Positions 9,062 to 18,783 are shown, counted from the stretch's first letter. The stretch is 64,000 bases of DNA from Streptomyces sp. R33 (GCF_041200175.1 NZ_CP165727.1:2480001-2544000); one strand, 5' to 3'. A program made the numbers and translations. The notes: generated from the letters alone by a model not told the origin.

Positions 9062-10129
9062 ATGACCGACCGGCCCTCGGCCACCACTCCCCCGTCCCGG
9101 CGCAAGCCGCGGCGCGGCGGCAGGCGACGTGCCCTGCGAATCGTGCTGATGACGGTGGCCGTGCTCATCCTCGCGGCCGGTGGCGCGGGCTGGTGGGCCT
9201 ACAGCCATCTCAACGGCAACATCGACAGCGTCGACCTGGACCAGGCGATCGGCGACAACCGCCCGAAGAAGGTCGTCGCGGGCGCGCAGAACGTCCTCGT
9301 ACTCGGCTCCGACTCGCGTGCCGGGGCCAATGCGGACCTCGACCACGGCGATGTGAGCGGCGCCCGCTCGGACACCGCCATGCTGGTGCACATACCCGAG
9401 GGCCGGTCCAAGGCCACCGCGGTGAGCATCCCGCGCGACACCCTGATCAGCCGGCCCGAATGCAAGGACGCCGACGGCAAGACCGTCAAGGCCGCGAACC
9501 GGGTCATGTTCAACTCGGTCTACTCTCTGGCCGGACCGGCCTGCGTGGTCAAGACCGTGGAGCAGATGTCCGGGATCCGCGTGGACCACTTCGTCGAGGT
9601 CGACTTCGCCGGCTTCAAGGGCCTGGTCGACGCGCTCGGCGGGGTCACCGTCACCCTCGACAAGCCGATGAGCGGGGCCAAGGGCGGGCTCAAGCTCGAC
9701 GCCGGCACGCACCGGCTGAACGGCGCCGACTCGCTGAAGTTCGTCCGTACCCGCTACGGCTACGGCGACGGCAGCGACCTCGGGCGCATAGGCCTCCAGC
9801 AGCAGTTCATGATGGCGATGCTGTCGGAGATCAAGAAGCAGGACGCGCTCGGCAACCCGGCCCGGCTCTACAAGCTCGCCGACGCCGGGACGAAGTCGCT
9901 GACCACCGACTCCGACCTCGCCTCCCTCACCTCCCTGGCCGACTTCGCCCAGAGCATGAAGGGCGTGGACCCCGACACCATGGAGACGATCATGCTTCCG
10001 GTCGCCTACGACAAGGTGGACCCGAACCGCGTGGTCGTCGCGGAGCCGCAGGCGGGCCAGCTGTGGGAGGCCCTGCGCACCGACCAGAAGATCCCGGCGG
10101 AGGCGAAGAAGTCCCCCGCCAAGGGCTGA
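9062..10129 (+). CDS. LytR-CpsA-Psr (LCP) family wall-polymer ligase
   Basis: The 355-residue protein has a basic N-terminus, one membrane segment at about residues 28-48, and an extracellular LCP domain. The Arg/Asp-rich motifs that bind the polyprenyl pyrophosphate donor are present: GSDSRAG, ARSDTAML and VSIPRDTL, then VDFAGFKGLVDALGGV and LKFVRTRYGY. LCP enzymes attach teichoic acids or similar anionic polymers to peptidoglycan. Its place beside the wall-polymer operon supports that role. A perfect hairpin follows the stop. Confidence 0.92.
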   Translation: MTDRPSATTPPSRRKPRRGGRRRALRIVLMTVAVLILAAGGAGWWAYSHLNGNIDSVDLDQAIGDNRPKKVVAGAQNVLVLGSDSRAGANADLDHGDVSGARSDTAMLVHIPEGRSKATAVSIPRDTLISRPECKDADGKTVKAANRVMFNSVYSLAGPACVVKTVEQMSGIRVDHFVEVDFAGFKGLVDALGGVTVTLDKPMSGAKGGLKLDAGTHRLNGADSLKFVRTRYGYGDGSDLGRIGLQQQFMMAMLSEIKKQDALGNPARLYKLADAGTKSLTTDSDLASLTSLADFAQSMKGVDPDTMETIMLPVAYDKVDPNRVVVAEPQAGQLWEALRTDQKIPAEAKKSPAKG

Positions 10130-10141
10130 CCGGCCGGACAC

Positions 10142-10180
10142 GGAAGCCGGCCGTACGGATGACCCGTACGGCCGGCTTCC
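10142..10180. terminator. bidirectional hairpin terminator between LCP gene and permease
   Basis: Two perfect 17-bp arms (10142-10158 and 10164-10180) are separated by a 5-base loop. The hairpin lies between the convergent stop codons at 10129 and 10193. It has no T-run, as is usual in Streptomyces. Confidence 0.9.
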
Positions 10181-10192
10181 GGCCTTCCTCCG

Positions 10193-11689
10193 CTAGAACT
10201 TCGCTTCGGGGCCGGTCTTGCCGAGGCGGCTGTGCGAGCGTCCGTAGGCGAAGTAGACGACGATGCCGATCGCCATCCAGACCCCGAAGCGGATCCAGGT
10301 CTCGGCCGGCAGGTTGAGCATCAGCCAGAGCGAGGCCGCGATCGACAGGATCGGGATCAGCGGCACCCACGGGGTACGGAAGGCCCGGTGCAGGTCGGGA
10401 CGGGTCTTGCGCAGGATGATCACGCCGAGGGCAACGAGCACGAAGGCGAACAGCGTGCCGATGTTCACCAGTTCCGCGAGCTTCTCCAGGCTGGTGAAGC
10501 CCGCCACGACGGCGATGATCACGCCGAGGAGGAGGGTCGCCCGGTAGGGGGTCCGGTACTTGGGGTGGGTGACGGAGAAGACGCGCGGCAGCAGTCCGTC
10601 ACGGCTCATCGCGAAGAACACGCGGGTCTGGCCGAGCAGCAGGATCATGCTCACGGTGATCAGGCCGACGGCCGCCCCGAGACTGATGGCGCCCGAGAAG
10701 AACGGCTGGTTCACCGACTTGAAGGCTTCGGCCAGTGGCGCGGTCGGCGACATCTCCGAGTACTTCTGCATGCCGGTGACCACGAGCGTCACGGCGACGT
10801 AGAGCACGGTGCAGATGAGGAGCGAGCCGAGGATGCCGCGCGGCATGTCCCGCTGGGGGTTCTTGGTCTCCTCGGCCGCCGTCGCCACGACGTCGAAGCC
10901 GATGAAGGCGAAGAAGATGAGCGAGGCCGCGGTGAAGATGCCCATGACACCGAAGTTGGTGGGCGCGTAGCCGAAGAGAAGCTGGACCAGTGGCGCGTGC
11001 AGGTCGCCGCCCGCTTCCTGCGGCTGGGCCGGAGGGATGAACGGCGAGTAGTTGTCGGCCTTGATGAAGAACAGGCCCGCGACGATGACCAGCAGGACCA
11101 CGGTGACCTTGATGGCGACCACGATCGCGGTGATCCGCGCCGAGAGCTTCGTCCCGACGACCAGGATCGCGGTCAGCGCCAGGATCAGCAGGAAGGCCAG
11201 CAGGTCGAAGGTCCCTCCCGCGTCCGGTCCGGACAGCGCGGTGGGCAGGTCCCAGCCCAGGTTGGTGTGCATCAGGTGACGCACGTAGCCGGACCAGCCG
11301 ACCGCCACGACGGCGGTGCCGAGCGCGAACTCCAGCACCAGGTCCCAGCCGATGATCCAGGCCGGCAGCTCACCGATCGAGGCGTACGAGAAGGTGTACG
11401 CGGATCCTGCCACCGGCACGGTGGACGCGAACTCGGCGTAGCAGAGCGCCGCGAGAGCGCAGACGATGCCCGCCGCCACGAAGGCCAGGGAGGTGGCGGG
11501 ACCGGCGTTGTTCCGGGCGGCGATGCCCGTGAGGACGAAGATGCCGGTGCCGATGATGACGCCCACACCGAAGACGGTCAGGTCCCAGGCCGAGAGTGAT
11601 TTCCGGAGCGCGTGCTCCGGCTCCTCCGTATCACGGATGGACTGCTCCACCGTCTTGGTGCGGAAGGGGCTGTTCATATCCCTACTCAC
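10193..11689 (-). CDS. cationic amino-acid permease, APC superfamily
   Basis: The 498-residue integral membrane protein has about 12-13 hydrophobic segments and the APC signature GVGVIIGTGIFVLTG near residue 45. The block IGFDVVATAAEETKNPQRDMPRGI is typical of CAT/YfnA-type transporters. It likely imports basic or small neutral amino acids by proton symport; substrate is inferred only from family. The GTG at 11689 is chosen because GGAGG lies 7 bases upstream; an in-frame ATG follows 12 bases later. It lies downstream of dxs in the same direction but is separated from it by a terminator. Confidence 0.88.
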   Translation of the reverse strand: MSRDMNSPFRTKTVEQSIRDTEEPEHALRKSLSAWDLTVFGVGVIIGTGIFVLTGIAARNNAGPATSLAFVAAGIVCALAALCYAEFASTVPVAGSAYTFSYASIGELPAWIIGWDLVLEFALGTAVVAVGWSGYVRHLMHTNLGWDLPTALSGPDAGGTFDLLAFLLILALTAILVVGTKLSARITAIVVAIKVTVVLLVIVAGLFFIKADNYSPFIPPAQPQEAGGDLHAPLVQLLFGYAPTNFGVMGIFTAASLIFFAFIGFDVVATAAEETKNPQRDMPRGILGSLLICTVLYVAVTLVVTGMQKYSEMSPTAPLAEAFKSVNQPFFSGAISLGAAVGLITVSMILLLGQTRVFFAMSRDGLLPRVFSVTHPKYRTPYRATLLLGVIIAVVAGFTSLEKLAELVNIGTLFAFVLVALGVIILRKTRPDLHRAFRTPWVPLIPILSIAASLWLMLNLPAETWIRFGVWMAIGIVVYFAYGRSHSRLGKTGPEAKF

Positions 11690-11725
11690 CGACGCACCTC
11701 CGAAACAGGTGTCGACGCACGCGAA

Positions 11726-11767
11726 CGGGCCGGGAGGCCCACCCTTCAAGGGTGATCTCCCGGCCCG
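11726..11767 (-). terminator. hairpin terminator downstream of dxs
   Basis: An 11-bp GC-rich stem (11726-11736 with 11757-11767) encloses a second short stem CACCC/GGGTG. It lies 42 bases after the dxs stop and before the permease start, so it probably separates the two transcripts. Confidence 0.8.
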
Positions 11768-11808
11768 TGACGTGCAACCGCGCGGCGATCCAGCGGCTGG
11801 TACCCGTC

Positions 11809-13725
11809 CTAGTCGACGGCGGCGGCCGGCTCGCTGTCGAACCGCCCGTCCAGCTTGGCGACCAGGCCGGTGACCTGCCGGGCGATGTCCGGCGCGGTCA
11901 GGCCGATTTCGGCCATGATCTCCTTGCGGAGGGCGTGGTCGAGGAAGCGCTGCGGGATGCCGAAGTCGCGCAGCGGTACGTCGACGCCCGCGTCGCGCAG
12001 CGCCTGCGCGACGGCGGAGCCCACGCCGCCGGTGCGGCCGTTGTCCTCGACGGTGACGACCACGCGGTGCCGGTCCGCGAGCGGGGCCAGGGCCTCGTCC
12101 ACGGGCTTGACCCAGCGGGGGTCGACGACGGTCGTGGAGATCCCCTGCTTGTCGAGCAGGTCGGCGATTTCCAGGCACATCGGGGCGAGTGCGCCGACCG
12201 AGACGAGCAGTACGTCCGGACGGGTGACCTCGGGGGCCGGGGCGCGCAGGACGTCCATGGCGCCGATGCGGCCGACGGCCGGGACGGCCGGGCCGACGAC
12301 GCCCTTGGAGTAGCGCACGACGGTCGGGGCGTCCTTGACCTCGACGGCCTCGCGGAGCTGGGCGCGCAGCTGCTCGGCGTCGCGCGGGGCGGCGAGCCGC
12401 AGGCCGGGCACGACCTGGAGGATCGACATGTCCCACATGCCGTTGTGGGAGGCGCCGTCGTCGCCGGTCACGCCGGCCCGGTCCAGGACGAAGGTGACCC
12501 CGCACTTGTGCAGGGCCACGTCCATCAGGACCTGGTCGAAGGCGCGGTTGAGGAACGTCGCGTACACCGCGAAGACCGGGTGCACCCCGCCGGTGGCCAG
12601 GCCCGCCGCCGAAGTGGCGCCGTGCTGCTCGGCGATGCCCACGTCGTAGATGCGGTCCGGGAAGGCCTCGGCGAACTTGTTGAGGCCGACCGGGTGGAGC
12701 ATGGCGGCGGTGATGCCGACGATGTCCGCGCGCTCGTGGCCGAGCTTGACCATCTCGTCGGCGAAGACGGAGGTCCAGCTGGCGGCCGCGGTCTTGACCG
12801 GCAGTCCGGTGTCCGGGTGGATCACGCCGACCGCGTGGAAGCGGTCCGCCTCGTGCTCCAGGGCCGGGGTGTAGCCGCGGCCCTTCTGGGTGAGGCAGTG
12901 CACGATGACCGGGCCGCTGAAGCGCTTGGCGCGCTGCAGGGCGGACTCCAGGGCCTCGATGTCGTGGCCGTCGATGGGCCCGATGTACTTCAGGCCGAGG
13001 TCCTCGAACATGCCCTGCGGGGCGATGAAGTCCTTCAGGCCCTTCTTGGCGCCGTGCAGGGTCTCGAAGAGCGGCTTCCCGACGACCGGGGTGCGCTCGA
13101 GGAGCTCCTTGCCGCGGGCCAGGAAGCGCTCGTAGCCGTCCGTGGTGCGCAGGGTGGCCAGGTGGTTGGCGAGGCCGCCGATGGTGGGGCCGTACGAGCG
13201 CTCGTTGTCGTTGACGACGATGACCAGCGGACGGTCCTTGGCGGCGGCGATGTTGTTCAGCGCCTCCCAGGCCATGCCACCGGTCAGCGCGCCGTCGCCG
13301 ATGACGGCGGCGACGTGGTGGTCCTCCCGGCCGAGCACCTCGTTGGCCTTGGCGAGGCCGTCGGCCCAGCCCAGCACGGTGGAGGCGTGGGAGTTCTCGA
13401 TCACGTCGTGGTCGGACTCGGCGCGCGAGGGGTAGCCGGACAGGCCGCCCTTGGTGCGCAGGCCGGCGAAGTCCTGGCGGCCCGTGAGCAGCTTGTGGAC
13501 GTAGGCCTGGTGGCCGGTGTCGAAGAGGACCTTGTCCTTGGGCGAGTCGAAGACCCGGTGCAGAGCGATCGTCAGTTCGACCACCCCGAGGTTGGGGCCG
13601 AGGTGCCCGCCGGTCTTGGAGACGGCGTCGACGAGGAAGGACCTGATCTCGGCGGCGAGCTGGTCGAGCTCCTCCTGGCTGAGCCGGTCCAGATCGCGCG
13701 GTCCCTTGATGCGGGTCAGCAGCAC
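11809..13725 (-). CDS. dxs: 1-deoxy-D-xylulose-5-phosphate synthase
   Basis: The 638-residue cytoplasmic thiamine-diphosphate enzyme condenses pyruvate and glyceraldehyde 3-phosphate in the first step of the MEP isoprenoid pathway. Visible landmarks are GGHLGPNLG with the substrate-contacting His, the ThDP motif GDGALTGGM followed by NDNERS, the GIAEQH segment with the catalytic Glu, and [15 protein letters not shown]. Length is normal for the family. The GTG at 13725 is chosen because AAGGAGG lies 5 bases upstream; longer starts would add an atypical tail. A second dxs is common in Streptomyces, so this may not be the only copy. Confidence 0.96.
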   Translation of the reverse strand: MLLTRIKGPRDLDRLSQEELDQLAAEIRSFLVDAVSKTGGHLGPNLGVVELTIALHRVFDSPKDKVLFDTGHQAYVHKLLTGRQDFAGLRTKGGLSGYPSRAESDHDVIENSHASTVLGWADGLAKANEVLGREDHHVAAVIGDGALTGGMAWEALNNIAAAKDRPLVIVVNDNERSYGPTIGGLANHLATLRTTDGYERFLARGKELLERTPVVGKPLFETLHGAKKGLKDFIAPQGMFEDLGLKYIGPIDGHDIEALESALQRAKRFSGPVIVHCLTQKGRGYTPALEHEADRFHAVGVIHPDTGLPVKTAAASWTSVFADEMVKLGHERADIVGITAAMLHPVGLNKFAEAFPDRIYDVGIAEQHGATSAAGLATGGVHPVFAVYATFLNRAFDQVLMDVALHKCGVTFVLDRAGVTGDDGASHNGMWDMSILQVVPGLRLAAPRDAEQLRAQLREAVEVKDAPTVVRYSKGVVGPAVPAVGRIGAMDVLRAPAPEVTRPDVLLVSVGALAPMCLEIADLLDKQGISTTVVDPRWVKPVDEALAPLADRHRVVVTVEDNGRTGGVGSAVAQALRDAGVDVPLRDFGIPQRFLDHALRKEIMAEIGLTAPDIARQVTGLVAKLDGRFDSEPAAAVD

Positions 13726-13892
13726 CCGTGCCTCCTTGCAGTTGCTTGCTGGTCTGTCGAGTCTAATGTTCCGTCGGCGACCGCGGTCATCGGGCTGCCG
13801 CACACGGGTCACAGCTTCGTCATGGCTGTACACATCCCTGTGCAGATCACCCCGAAGTCACACATCACATTCGGGCGTATACCCACACAGGC

Positions 13893-13928
13893 GTACGCAC
13901 AGATGTACGTGCAGACGTACGCACGGAT
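13893..13928. repeat. three degenerate 12-bp tandem repeats
   Basis: Units 13893-13904, 13905-13916 and 13917-13928 all start with GTACG and differ at two to three positions. They lie in the 265-bp interval between the dxs start and the sugar ABC operon terminator. Confidence 0.7.
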
Positions 13929-13957
13929 GCCCGGTGCCACACGGGGTGGCACCGGGC
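13929..13957 (-). terminator. terminator of the xylose-type ABC operon
   Basis: Perfect 12-bp arms (13929-13940 and 13946-13957) with a 5-base loop lie 34 bases beyond the permease stop at 13991. Confidence 0.85.
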
Positions 13958-13990
13958 ACTGTGACCGGTCTTACCGCGACGGGCGCGGCG

Positions 13991-15283
13991 TCAGGCGCGT
14001 CCGGCCGTCTTCTGGGTCTTGCGGGTGACCGAGTCGATCACCACGGTGGCCAGCAGCACCGCGCCGGTGATCATGTACTGGATCGGCGTGGCGATGCCCT
14101 GGAGAGCCAGACCGTACTGGATCGAGGTGATGACCATGACACCGAGGAGGGCGTTCCAGGTCCGGCCCCGGCCGCCGAAGAGGCTGGTGCCGCCGATCAC
14201 GGCCGCCGCGATCACGTTCATGAGCAGGTCGCCGCCGCCGGCGCTCTGGTTGGCCGCCGCGATCTTGGAGGCCCAGAAGAGCCCGCCGATGGCGGCGAAG
14301 GTGCCCGAGATCGTGAACACCGCGATACGGATCCCGACGACGCTGATGCCGGCGCGGCGGGAGGCCTCGACGCTGCCGCCGAGGGCGAAGACGTTCCGGC
14401 CGAACGTGGTGCGGCGCAGCAGGAAGTCCGTGCCGACCAGCACCACCACGAAGAGCACGACCGCCAGCGGCAGGCCCTTGTACTGGTTGAACACCGCGGC
14501 GGGGCCGAAGGTGAACAGCGCCAGCAGGCCCGTGCGCAGCGCGATCTCGCTCATCGGACGGGACGGGACGCCCGCGGCCTCGCGGCGGCGGTTGTCGAAG
14601 AAGCTCGCCAGGAAGTACCCGATCACCGCGATCGCGGCGAGGCCGTAGCCGGCCGCCACGTCCGTGAAGAAGTACGTGGTGAGCTGGCCCACCACACCGT
14701 CGGAGTCGATGTTGATCGTGCCGTTGCTGCCGAGGATCTGCAGCATGGCGCCGGACCAGAACAGCAGGCCCGACAGGGTGACCGCGAAGGCCGGCGCGCC
14801 GATCTTGGCGAAGAAGAAGCCGTGGATTGCGCCGATCAGGGCACCGCCTGCGACGGCGGCCAGGATCGCCACCCACTCGTTGACCCCGTGGGTGACGGCC
14901 AGGACGGCGAAGAGGGCGCCCGCGACACCGCTGACCGAGCCGACCGAGAGGTCGATCTCGCCGAGCAGCAGCACGAAGATGATGCCCACGGCCATCATGC
15001 CGGTGGCGACCATGGTGATCGCGATGTTGGTGAGGTTCTCCGGGGACAGGAAGTTCGCGTTCAGCCCCTGGAAGATGCCGCAGATGATGATCAGGCCGAC
15101 AACGACCGGGAGGGAGCCCAGGTCACCGGCCTTCATCTTGCGGCCGAACTCGCTCAGGTAGCCGGCCAGACCCTGCTCGCGGACGAGCAGACGGGGGTCC
15201 ACCACGGGAATGGAGTCGGCCGGGGCGGCGGGGTTGGCGAGCTGGGCCACCTCTTCCGCGTGGGTGTGGTGTTCGGTGCTCAC
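13991..15283 (-). CDS. xylH: sugar (xylose-type) ABC transporter permease
   Basis: The 430-residue membrane protein of the ribose/xylose permease family (BPD_transp_2) has about ten hydrophobic segments, the motif GEIDLSVGSVSGVAGA near residue 110, and the C-terminal block AAAVIGGTSLFGGRGRTWNALLG. Its GTG start overlaps the stop of the ATPase gene (GTGA), and GGGGAGG lies 7 bases upstream. It forms one operon with the ATPase and the binding protein. The symbol rests on remembered synteny with S. coelicolor xylFGH beside rok7B7; actual substrate is inferred. Confidence 0.88.
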   Translation of the reverse strand: MSTEHHTHAEEVAQLANPAAPADSIPVVDPRLLVREQGLAGYLSEFGRKMKAGDLGSLPVVVGLIIICGIFQGLNANFLSPENLTNIAITMVATGMMAVGIIFVLLLGEIDLSVGSVSGVAGALFAVLAVTHGVNEWVAILAAVAGGALIGAIHGFFFAKIGAPAFAVTLSGLLFWSGAMLQILGSNGTINIDSDGVVGQLTTYFFTDVAAGYGLAAIAVIGYFLASFFDNRRREAAGVPSRPMSEIALRTGLLALFTFGPAAVFNQYKGLPLAVVLFVVVLVGTDFLLRRTTFGRNVFALGGSVEASRRAGISVVGIRIAVFTISGTFAAIGGLFWASKIAAANQSAGGGDLLMNVIAAAVIGGTSLFGGRGRTWNALLGVMVITSIQYGLALQGIATPIQYMITGAVLLATVVIDSVTRKTQKTAGRA

Positions 15284-16068
15284 TTGCGAGCCTCCCCGGT
15301 ACGGGCCGCCCGGCGGGTCACGGCGTTGTCCGTGGCTCCGGTGATGGCGGAGATGATCTCTTCCTGCGACGTGTCCTTGACGGTGAAGACGCCGTTGTTG
15401 CGGCCCAGCCGCAGGACCGCCACCTTGTCGGCGACGGCCTTCACATCGGCCATGTTGTGGCTGATGAGGATGACGGCGTGGCCGCGCTCGCGCAGGCGTT
15501 CCACCAGGTCGAGGACCTGTGCGGTCTGCTCGACGCCGAGGGCGGCCGTGGGCTCGTCGAGGATGACGAGCTGGGGCTCGCCGAGCATCGAACGGGCGAT
15601 CGCCACGGTCTGGCGCTGGCCGCCGGAGAGCGAGGCGATCGGGATGCGGACGCTGGGGATCCGGATGGACAGGGTGGTCAGGAGCTCGCGGGCGCGGCGC
15701 TCCATCTCCACCTCGTCCAGGACTCCGCGGCGCTTGAGCTCGCGGCCCAGGAAGAGGTTGCCGACGACGTCGATGTTGTCGCACAGCGCGAGGTCCTGGT
15801 AGACCGTCGCGATGCCCAGGTTCTGGGCGTCGTGGGGCTTGCTGATCGAGACCGGCTTGCCTTGCCACTCGATGACTCCGTCATCGATGGGGTGGACGCC
15901 GGCGATCGTCTTGACGAGCGTGGACTTGCCGGCGCCGTTGTCGCCGACCAGGGCGACCACCTCGCCGGAATGGATCTCGAGTTCTACGTCGGTGAGCGCC
16001 TGGACGGCACCGAATCGCTTCGAGACCCCTCGCAACGCCAGCACGGGCGCAGCGGACACATGAACCAT
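15280..16068 (-). CDS. xylG: sugar (xylose-type) ABC transporter ATP-binding protein
   Basis: The 262-residue protein is a single ATPase domain with Walker A GDNGAGKS, signature LSGGQRQ, Walker B LVILDEPTAAL and a switch His in ILISHNM. E. coli XylG and RbsA have two fused ATPase domains (about 500 residues); this half-length form is common in actinobacterial CUT2 systems and probably works as a homodimer. ATG 16068 has GAAGGAG directly adjoining it, so the GTG at 16059, with 9 bases of spacing, may be the true start. It is coupled to the permease by a 4-bp overlap. Confidence 0.9.
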   Translation of the reverse strand: MVHVSAAPVLALRGVSKRFGAVQALTDVELEIHSGEVVALVGDNGAGKSTLVKTIAGVHPIDDGVIEWQGKPVSISKPHDAQNLGIATVYQDLALCDNIDVVGNLFLGRELKRRGVLDEVEMERRARELLTTLSIRIPSVRIPIASLSGGQRQTVAIARSMLGEPQLVILDEPTAALGVEQTAQVLDLVERLRERGHAVILISHNMADVKAVADKVAVLRLGRNNGVFTVKDTSQEEIISAITGATDNAVTRRAARTGEARK

Positions 16069-16141
16069 CTCCTTCGCCGCCTGACCGGCGGGGATGTCGT
16101 GCAGTAAGTGCAGGAGCGGGGTGGACTGGGGAATCGTTTCT

Positions 16142-16187
16142 GCCCGGCGCCCCGCGGGTGGCGGGGGAAGAGGGCGGGGCGCCGGGC
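16142..16187 (-). terminator. intra-operon attenuator-like hairpin between xylF and xylG
   Basis: A 14-bp perfect stem (16142-16155 with 16174-16187) sits in the 279-bp gap between the binding-protein stop and the ATPase start. A smaller 7-bp stem lies at 16290-16309. Such hairpins often reduce read-through, so the binding protein is made in excess. Nothing else is seen in this gap. Confidence 0.6.
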
Positions 16188-16347
16188 AGGCGCGGGGGTC
16201 CTGGTGGACCGGAGGCCGCGGGGGCGGGCCTCCGGTCGGCAGGACGCTGGGGCCTCGGCAGGCCCGGGGGGAGCCTGCCTGCGGCCGGGACCGGCCCGTT
16301 TCGGGGCCGGGATGGCCTGCAGAGGGCCTGCGGGAGGCCCGTCCGGC

Positions 16348-17463
16348 CTACTTCAGGCCGAGGGTGGTGCAGGCGGCCGCGTACTTGTCGGTGCAGATCT
16401 CGTCGGCCGTGTAGACACCGTCCTTGATGACAGTGTCCTTGATGTTGTTCTTGGTCAGCGAGACGACGGGGACCAGGACCGAGGGGACGCCCTTGTCGGT
16501 CGGGCTGTCGACCTTGGAGGTGGTGACGCCTTCGAGCTTCTCGCCCTTGGCGAGCGCGACGGCCATCTTCGCGGCGGCCTCGGCCTCGGGGGCGTACGGC
16601 TTGTAGACGCTCATGAACTGCTCGCCCGCGACGATGCGCTGCACACCGGCGAGTTCCGCGTCCTGGCCGGTGACCGGGGGCAGCGGGTCCATGCCGGCCG
16701 CCTTGAGGGCGGTGATGATGCCGCCGGCCATGCCGTCGTTGGCGGAGTAGACGCCGACGATCTTGTCCTTGCCGATCGCGGAGATCGCACCCGCCATGTT
16801 GGTGTTGGCGTTCTCCGGCTTCCACTCCTTGGTGTCGTACTCCTTGCCGATGGTCACCTTGCCATCGAGGACGGAGTGCGCACCCTTCTTGAAGAGGGCG
16901 GCGTTCGGGTCGGTGACCGACCCGTTCATCATGACGATCTCGCCGGCCTTGGCCTTGTCGCCCAGGGCCTCGAGCAGGGCCTTGCCCTGGACCTTGCCGA
17001 CCTCTTCGTTGTCGAAGGAGGTGTAGGCGTCGATCGGGCCCTCGGCGAGGCGGTCGTACGCCACGACCGGGATGCCCTTCTCCTTGGCCTTCTTCACCGA
17101 GCCGGCGATGGCCTTGGAGTCCACGGCGTCGATGACCAGGACGTTCACCTTGTTGGTGATCATCGTGTCGACCTGCGAGTTCTGCGTGGTCGCGTCCTGC
17201 TTGGCGTTGGCGTAGACCACCTCGGCCTTGCCGCCGGTGAGTTCGGCGACCTTCTTCTCGAAGAGCGGCTTGTCGAACTTCTCGTAGCGCGCGGTCTGGT
17301 TCTCCGGCAGGAGCAGACCGATCTTGATCGCACCACCCGCGGCGGCGGAGCCGGACTCCTTCGGCTTCTCACCGGCCTCCTTGGCGCTGCCACAGGCGGC
17401 AAGGGAAGCGGCCATCGCGGTGGCGGCGACGGCTACGGCGGCTCTACGCATGCGCGTGTTCAT
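16348..17463 (-). CDS. xylF: sugar (xylose-type) ABC transporter substrate-binding lipoprotein
   Basis: The 371-residue periplasmic-binding-protein-like protein starts with a lipoprotein signal (basic MNTRMRR, hydrophobic core, lipobox LAAC with Cys24). The type I fold of the ribose/xylose binding family follows: IGLLLPENQTARYEKFDKP, VLVIDAVDSKAI, GIPVVAYDRL, VGVYSANDGMAGG, VTGQDAELAGVQRI. It would capture a pentose outside the membrane and deliver it to the permease-ATPase pair downstream. It is the first gene of the operon and its start is 117 bp from the ROK regulator stop. Xylose is inferred from family and neighbours. Confidence 0.9.
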   Translation of the reverse strand: MNTRMRRAAVAVAATAMAASLAACGSAKEAGEKPKESGSAAAGGAIKIGLLLPENQTARYEKFDKPLFEKKVAELTGGKAEVVYANAKQDATTQNSQVDTMITNKVNVLVIDAVDSKAIAGSVKKAKEKGIPVVAYDRLAEGPIDAYTSFDNEEVGKVQGKALLEALGDKAKAGEIVMMNGSVTDPNAALFKKGAHSVLDGKVTIGKEYDTKEWKPENANTNMAGAISAIGKDKIVGVYSANDGMAGGIITALKAAGMDPLPPVTGQDAELAGVQRIVAGEQFMSVYKPYAPEAEAAAKMAVALAKGEKLEGVTTSKVDSPTDKGVPSVLVPVVSLTKNNIKDTVIKDGVYTADEICTDKYAAACTTLGLK

Positions 17464-17483
17464 TTCTTGAACCTCCCTGACGA

Positions 17484-17501
17484 GGCCGCAACATTGCGGC
17501 C
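17484..17501 (-). promoter_or_regulatory. inverted repeat in the xylF leader
   Basis: Perfect 8-bp arms GGCCGCAA/TTGCGGCC flank two bases. The centre is about 30 bases before the xylF start. The sequence GCGGCCGAGG (17496-17505) also recurs inverted at 17520-17529. This could be an RNA hairpin or an operator, for example for the adjacent ROK regulator. Confidence 0.4.
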
Positions 17502-17580
17502 GAGGTGGACGTGAGTCAACCTCGGCCGCTGTTTGCCGTCAAGGAGTGAATCCTTAACGAGATGACAACGGTGCCATCCG

Positions 17581-18783
17581 TTATCTAACTGAAGGCAAGA
17601 GCCTGAGGCTCGGCGAACCGGCCAGAAGGGTCGAATCGCCCATCTCGCTCAGCACCAGGGCCAGCGCGCCCAGCACCTCGGCCCTGCTGCCCAACGACCC
17701 TGTGAGTACGGACAGTTGCCGTGCCGCGCTGGGGATCGCGTACCGCCCCACGGACTCGCGTATGGGGGCCAGGATCAGTTCACCGGCCTCCGCCAGCGAA
17801 CCGCCGAGCACGACGCGGCTCGGATTCAGAACGTTGCACAGGTTCGCGACACCACTACCCACATGGCGGCCTACGTCCGCGATGACCCGGCGGCAGCCCG
17901 GGTCGCCCTCCCGGGCCAGTTCGACCACCCGCTCCATGGTGAGCTCGGGCCCGTGCGTGCTCTGCAGCAGCGGCAGCACGTACCGGGCCGCGGCGAAGGT
18001 CTCCAGGCAGCCGCGGTTGCCGCAGCGGCAGACCGGGCCGGACTCGTCGAGGGTGATGTGCCCGATCTCGCCGGCGGTGCCGCCGGGCCCCCGGTAGATC
18101 TGCCCGTTGATCACCAGGCCGGCGCCGACGCCGCTGGCGACCTTGATGTACGCGAGGTCCTTGACCCCGCGGCCGCTCCCCCACACCAGCTCCCCGAGCG
18201 CTCCGAGGTTGGCGTCGTTGTCCACGTACACGGGCACGCCGAGGCGCTGCGAGAGCTCCTGGCGCGGGTTGATCCCGGCCCAGCCCGGCAGGATCGCGGT
18301 GGAGCCGAGGGTCCCGGACTCCACGTCGATCGGGCCGGGGACGCCGAGCCCCACACCGATGACCTTGTCCAGGCCCACCCCGATGCCCGCGATCAGCTCC
18401 CCGACCAGGGCTTCCGCCCGGTCGAAGCCGTCCGCCCAGGAGGCGTCCACGTCCAGCGGGGCGGACTCCTCGGCCAGCACCTGGTGAGCGAGGTTGCCGA
18501 CCGCCACCCGCAGGTGGGTGTGGCCGAAGTCCACGCCGATCACGATGCCGGCGTCGCCGCTGAGCGAGACGCTGCGCGCCCGCCGGCCGCCGGCCGAGGT
18601 GTCCGTGACCTCGACGGTCCCACCGTCCTTGAGCTCGCGGACGATGTTGGAGACCGTGGCCGCCGACAGTCCGGTGGACCGGGCGATCTCCGCCTGGGTC
18701 AGCGAACCCGCGAGCCGCACCGCCCGCACGACCCGTTCGAGATTCGCGCGGTGCAGTGAAGACTGCGATCCGGGAGTCTGCAC
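17581..18783 (-). CDS. rok7B7: ROK family transcriptional regulator, Rok7B7-like
   Basis: The 400-residue protein has an N-terminal winged HTH (LTQAEIARSTGLSAATVSNIVRE, residues 28-50) and a C-terminal ROK sugar-kinase-like domain. It retains the ATP-site motif GVDFGHTHLR, the EIGH motif and the zinc signature CRCGNRGCLE. In S. coelicolor the equivalent gene beside xylFGH is Rok7B7, which controls xylose uptake, carbon catabolite repression and antibiotic production; that assignment is from memory of synteny and strong similarity. The start is GTG 18783 with AGGAG 10 bases upstream. It is co-directional with, and downstream of the region before, the xyl operon and divergent from mgtA. Confidence 0.9.
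   Translation of the reverse strand: MQTPGSQSSLHRANLERVVRAVRLAGSLTQAEIARSTGLSAATVSNIVRELKDGGTVEVTDTSAGGRRARSVSLSGDAGIVIGVDFGHTHLRVAVGNLAHQVLAEESAPLDVDASWADGFDRAEALVGELIAGIGVGLDKVIGVGLGVPGPIDVESGTLGSTAILPGWAGINPRQELSQRLGVPVYVDNDANLGALGELVWGSGRGVKDLAYIKVASGVGAGLVINGQIYRGPGGTAGEIGHITLDESGPVCRCGNRGCLETFAAARYVLPLLQSTHGPELTMERVVELAREGDPGCRRVIADVGRHVGSGVANLCNVLNPSRVVLGGSLAEAGELILAPIRESVGRYAIPSAARQLSVLTGSLGSRAEVLGALALVLSEMGDSTLLAGSPSLRLLPSVR

Noticed and set aside
13878..13928. CRISPR array
   Set aside because: The 12-bp units are directly adjacent without spacers, and no cas genes are present.
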